NCBI GenBank assembly: GCA_002733915.1 | Contig: NVXN01000011.1 | Coordinates: forward strand, 2,317-10,421 | Reading direction: 5' to 3' | DNA from: Aequorivita sp. | GTDB taxonomy: Bacteria > Bacteroidota > Bacteroidia > Flavobacteriales > Flavobacteriaceae | DNA: 8,105 bases | In this document: one piece after another, positions 6,893-8,105 of the stretch | Position numbering within the stretch: position 1 is the first letter of the stretch | Layout of the letters: each line of letters starts with the position of its first letter | Made by a program: the position numbers and the translations under genes | The notes under the pieces: model-generated | The model's database searches: none | What the model was told of the DNA's origin: nothing | Seen by the model: the letters and a program-made list of their open reading frames with translations, nothing else

Positions 6893-7501
6893 ATGGAATT
6901 GTTCAACTTTGAAATGGATGCCGAGCGCAACCTGTTGTCCAAGGATGGTATCGTAAATTATTTCGGGAGCATTTTTTCCGAAGAAGAAGCCAATCGATAT
7001 TTGGAAATATTTCTGAAAAAAATCGACTGGAAAAACGACGAGGTTTTCATTTTCGGAAAGAGGATAGTAACCAAGCGAAAAGTTGCGTGGTTCGGCGAAA
7101 AGGAATTTGAATATACCTATTCAAAAATCACCAAAAAAGCCCAATTGTGGACGCCGGAATTGCTTCAACTTAAAAAAGAAATTGAAGCCAAAAGTGGCGA
7201 AACCTTCAACAGTTGCCTTATGAATCTGTACCCTTCCGGCGAAGAGGGAATGGGCTGGCACAGCGACGCCGAAAAGGACTTGAAAGACAACAGCTCCATC
7301 GCCTCGGTGAGTTTTGGCGCCGAGCGGAAATTCGTCTTTAAGCATAAGGAAACCAAGGAAACAATTTCCCTAAAGCTACAAAACGGCAGCCTGTTGCTTA
7401 TGAAAGGAAGCACCCAAAAACATTGGCTACATCGTTTACCACCGAGCAAAAAAATAATTTCTCCCCGAATAAATCTTACGTTCAGGACTATTGCCGAATA
7501 G
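6893..7501 (+). CDS. AlkB-like 2-oxoglutarate/Fe(II)-dependent dioxygenase (ALKBH2-like)
   Basis: This is 202 residues from the ATG at 6893. A TTG 22 codons earlier falls before the repeat tract, and the sequence between is low-complexity, so it is rejected as start. The core is AlkB-type. The NLYPSG segment is at 111-116, the iron ligands H123 and D125 are in GWHSDAE, and the third ligand is H180 in HWLHRLP. R192 and R198 in PRINLTFR would bind 2-oxoglutarate. The C-terminal block reads like human ALKBH2 rather than E. coli AlkB. From family knowledge, such enzymes oxidatively demethylate 1-methyladenine and 3-methylcytosine in DNA, releasing formaldehyde and succinate, in the cytoplasm. All catalytic residues are present, so the enzyme should be active. 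The GNAT remnant begins 12 bases downstream and was probably once cotranscribed. No Ada-type operator or linked ada gene is visible in the window. Confidence 0.93.
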   Translation: MELFNFEMDAERNLLSKDGIVNYFGSIFSEEEANRYLEIFLKKIDWKNDEVFIFGKRIVTKRKVAWFGEKEFEYTYSKITKKAQLWTPELLQLKKEIEAKSGETFNSCLMNLYPSGEEGMGWHSDAEKDLKDNSSIASVSFGAERKFVFKHKETKETISLKLQNGSLLLMKGSTQKHWLHRLPPSKKIISPRINLTFRTIAE

Positions 7502-7513
7502 GGCAAACTGATT

Positions 7514-7762
7514 ATGGAAACAATAAAATCCCTTCAAAATATTGAATTTGAATCGCTTTATACCGCCTTCAATGAGGCTTTTAAGGATTATGAAACGTAA
7601 TGGAGCAATGATGCTTTTAAGGCCATGCTGGACAGAAGGAGTTTCGTGCCCGAGCTGTCCTTTGGAGCCTTTGAAAATGAAAAGTTGGTAGCGTTCACCC
7701 TCAATGGGATTGGGAATTTCCAAAACAGGAAAACCACCTGGGTTCCTGCGTCCCGCCCATAA
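7514..7762 (+). pseudogene. GNAT-family N-acetyltransferase remnant, nonsense-mutated and truncated
   Basis: From the ATG at 7514 the frame reads 28 codons (FESLYTAFNEAFKDYET) to a TAA at 7598-7600. It then continues in the same frame as WSNDAFKAMLDRRSFVPEL, SFGAFENEKLVAFTLNGIG and NFQNRKT, up to a second TAA at 7760-7762. This is the characteristic N-terminal part of a GNAT acetyltransferase group that normally goes on to an AYDTGTGT-like strand and the acetyl-CoA-binding loop. Here the family-like sequence stops near 7732 and is replaced by about ten unrelated residues. The cofactor-binding core and C-terminal half are missing, so it cannot be functional. It starts 12 bases after the alkB stop, which suggests a former alkB-GNAT operon. 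The first stop could derive from a CAA glutamine codon by one C-to-T change. The truncation point near 7730 probably marks a deletion joining this remnant to the sequence upstream of the DUF72 gene. Confidence 0.75.
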
Positions 7763-7817
7763 ATTTAAAGATAGCAACATTTCCGCAACAGTTTAGTGCT
7801 TATTATCTTTACTGAAT

Positions 7818-8105
7818 ATGGAAAATACGGTTCCTAACAACAAGCAATATTATTCAGGACTTAGTGGCCTGCAGTTGCCCATTCCCAAATACTTATTCCC
7901 CCCTCCCTATGAAAATGTGAGTAGATTGACCTATTATGCGACCTTCTTTAATAGCATTGAAATCAACAGTTCATTTTACAAGATCCCCAGACCTGAAACC
8001 GTAGCCAAATGGGCTGCTTCGGTACCTGAACATTTTCGGTTCACTTTTAAATTTTGGAAGGGCATCACCCATAGCAAAGGCTTGGATTTTAATGAGGATG
8101 ATGTG
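7818..8105 (+). CDS. DUF72 (YecE-like) family protein, 3'-truncated by window end
   Basis: The ATG at 7818 opens 96 codons that run to the last base of the window without a stop. The sequence has the DUF72 N-terminal hallmarks: YYSGLSGLQLPIPKYLFPPP (11-30), then LTYYATFFNSIEINSSFYKI with the conserved N-S-I-E-x-N-S-S-F-Y core, WAASVPEHFRFTFKFWKGIT, and H-x-K-G-L. DUF72 proteins are TIM-barrel-like and usually about 240-300 residues, so roughly a third is seen. Their reaction is not established. The gene follows the GNAT remnant by 55 bases on the same strand and may have its own promoter, but I cannot place one with confidence. Confidence 0.92.
   Translation, partial: MENTVPNNKQYYSGLSGLQLPIPKYLFPPPYENVSRLTYYATFFNSIEINSSFYKIPRPETVAKWAASVPEHFRFTFKFWKGITHSKGLDFNEDDV

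Noticed and set aside
7436..7780. Minus-strand open frame of 114 codons across the alkB end and the GNAT remnant
   Set aside because: It is the antisense shadow of sequence with clear plus-strand homology, and its product resembles nothing I know.
7804..7811. TATCTTTA as a -7 box for the DUF72 gene
   Set aside because: It matches seven of eight positions but no TTTG lies at the right distance upstream, and transcription would start at the ATG itself.

Overview
The window looks like a chromosomal segment of a member of the Bacteroidota, most likely the family Flavobacteriaceae. Three things point there: a surface protein ending in a type B sorting domain of the type IX secretion system (T9SS), a carboxypeptidase-regulatory/TonB-plug-like N-terminus fused to a von Willebrand A protein, and AT-rich intergenic DNA without Shine-Dalgarno sequences but with a TTTG/TAnnTTTG-type promoter candidate. 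Genus cannot be fixed by eye.

Layout: (1) 2-2353, plus strand, is the 3' part of a large secreted surface protein. It has an N-terminal beta-rich region, two tandem ~206-residue repeat units (each a CARDB-like domain plus a second Cys-bracketed domain) and a gliding-motility-associated C-terminal domain. (2) A short hairpin at 2358-2381 lies between this gene and the convergent gene. (3) 2423-4309, minus strand, is an exported YfbK-like von Willebrand A protein carrying a CarboxypepD_reg domain and a remnant of a TonB-receptor plug. (4) 4423-6749, minus strand, is a two-gene unit, lemA followed by a DUF2207 membrane-protein gene. The DUF2207 gene is cut into two same-frame halves by a single TAG codon at 5350-5352. 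(5) 6750-6892 is a divergent intergenic region with a low-complexity TTTGGAA/GTTATTTG repeat tract. (6) 6893-7501, plus strand, is an AlkB-like 2-oxoglutarate/Fe(II) dioxygenase most like the ALKBH2 type. It is followed 12 bases later by a broken, truncated GNAT acetyltransferase remnant (7514-7762) and then by the 5' end of a DUF72 (YecE-like) gene that runs off the window at 8105.

How they work together: lemA and the DUF2207 gene form a plausible operon for an inner-membrane/envelope pair that often co-occurs. The VWA gene has its own candidate promoter and probably acts separately. The alkB-GNAT-DUF72 block looks like a small housekeeping/repair cluster in which the middle gene has decayed. 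No CRISPR array, tRNA, rRNA or recognisable transposase is visible. I do not see a clear new defence or mobile system; the most notable signals are the amber-interrupted DUF2207 gene, the plug-VWA fusion and the GNAT remnant.
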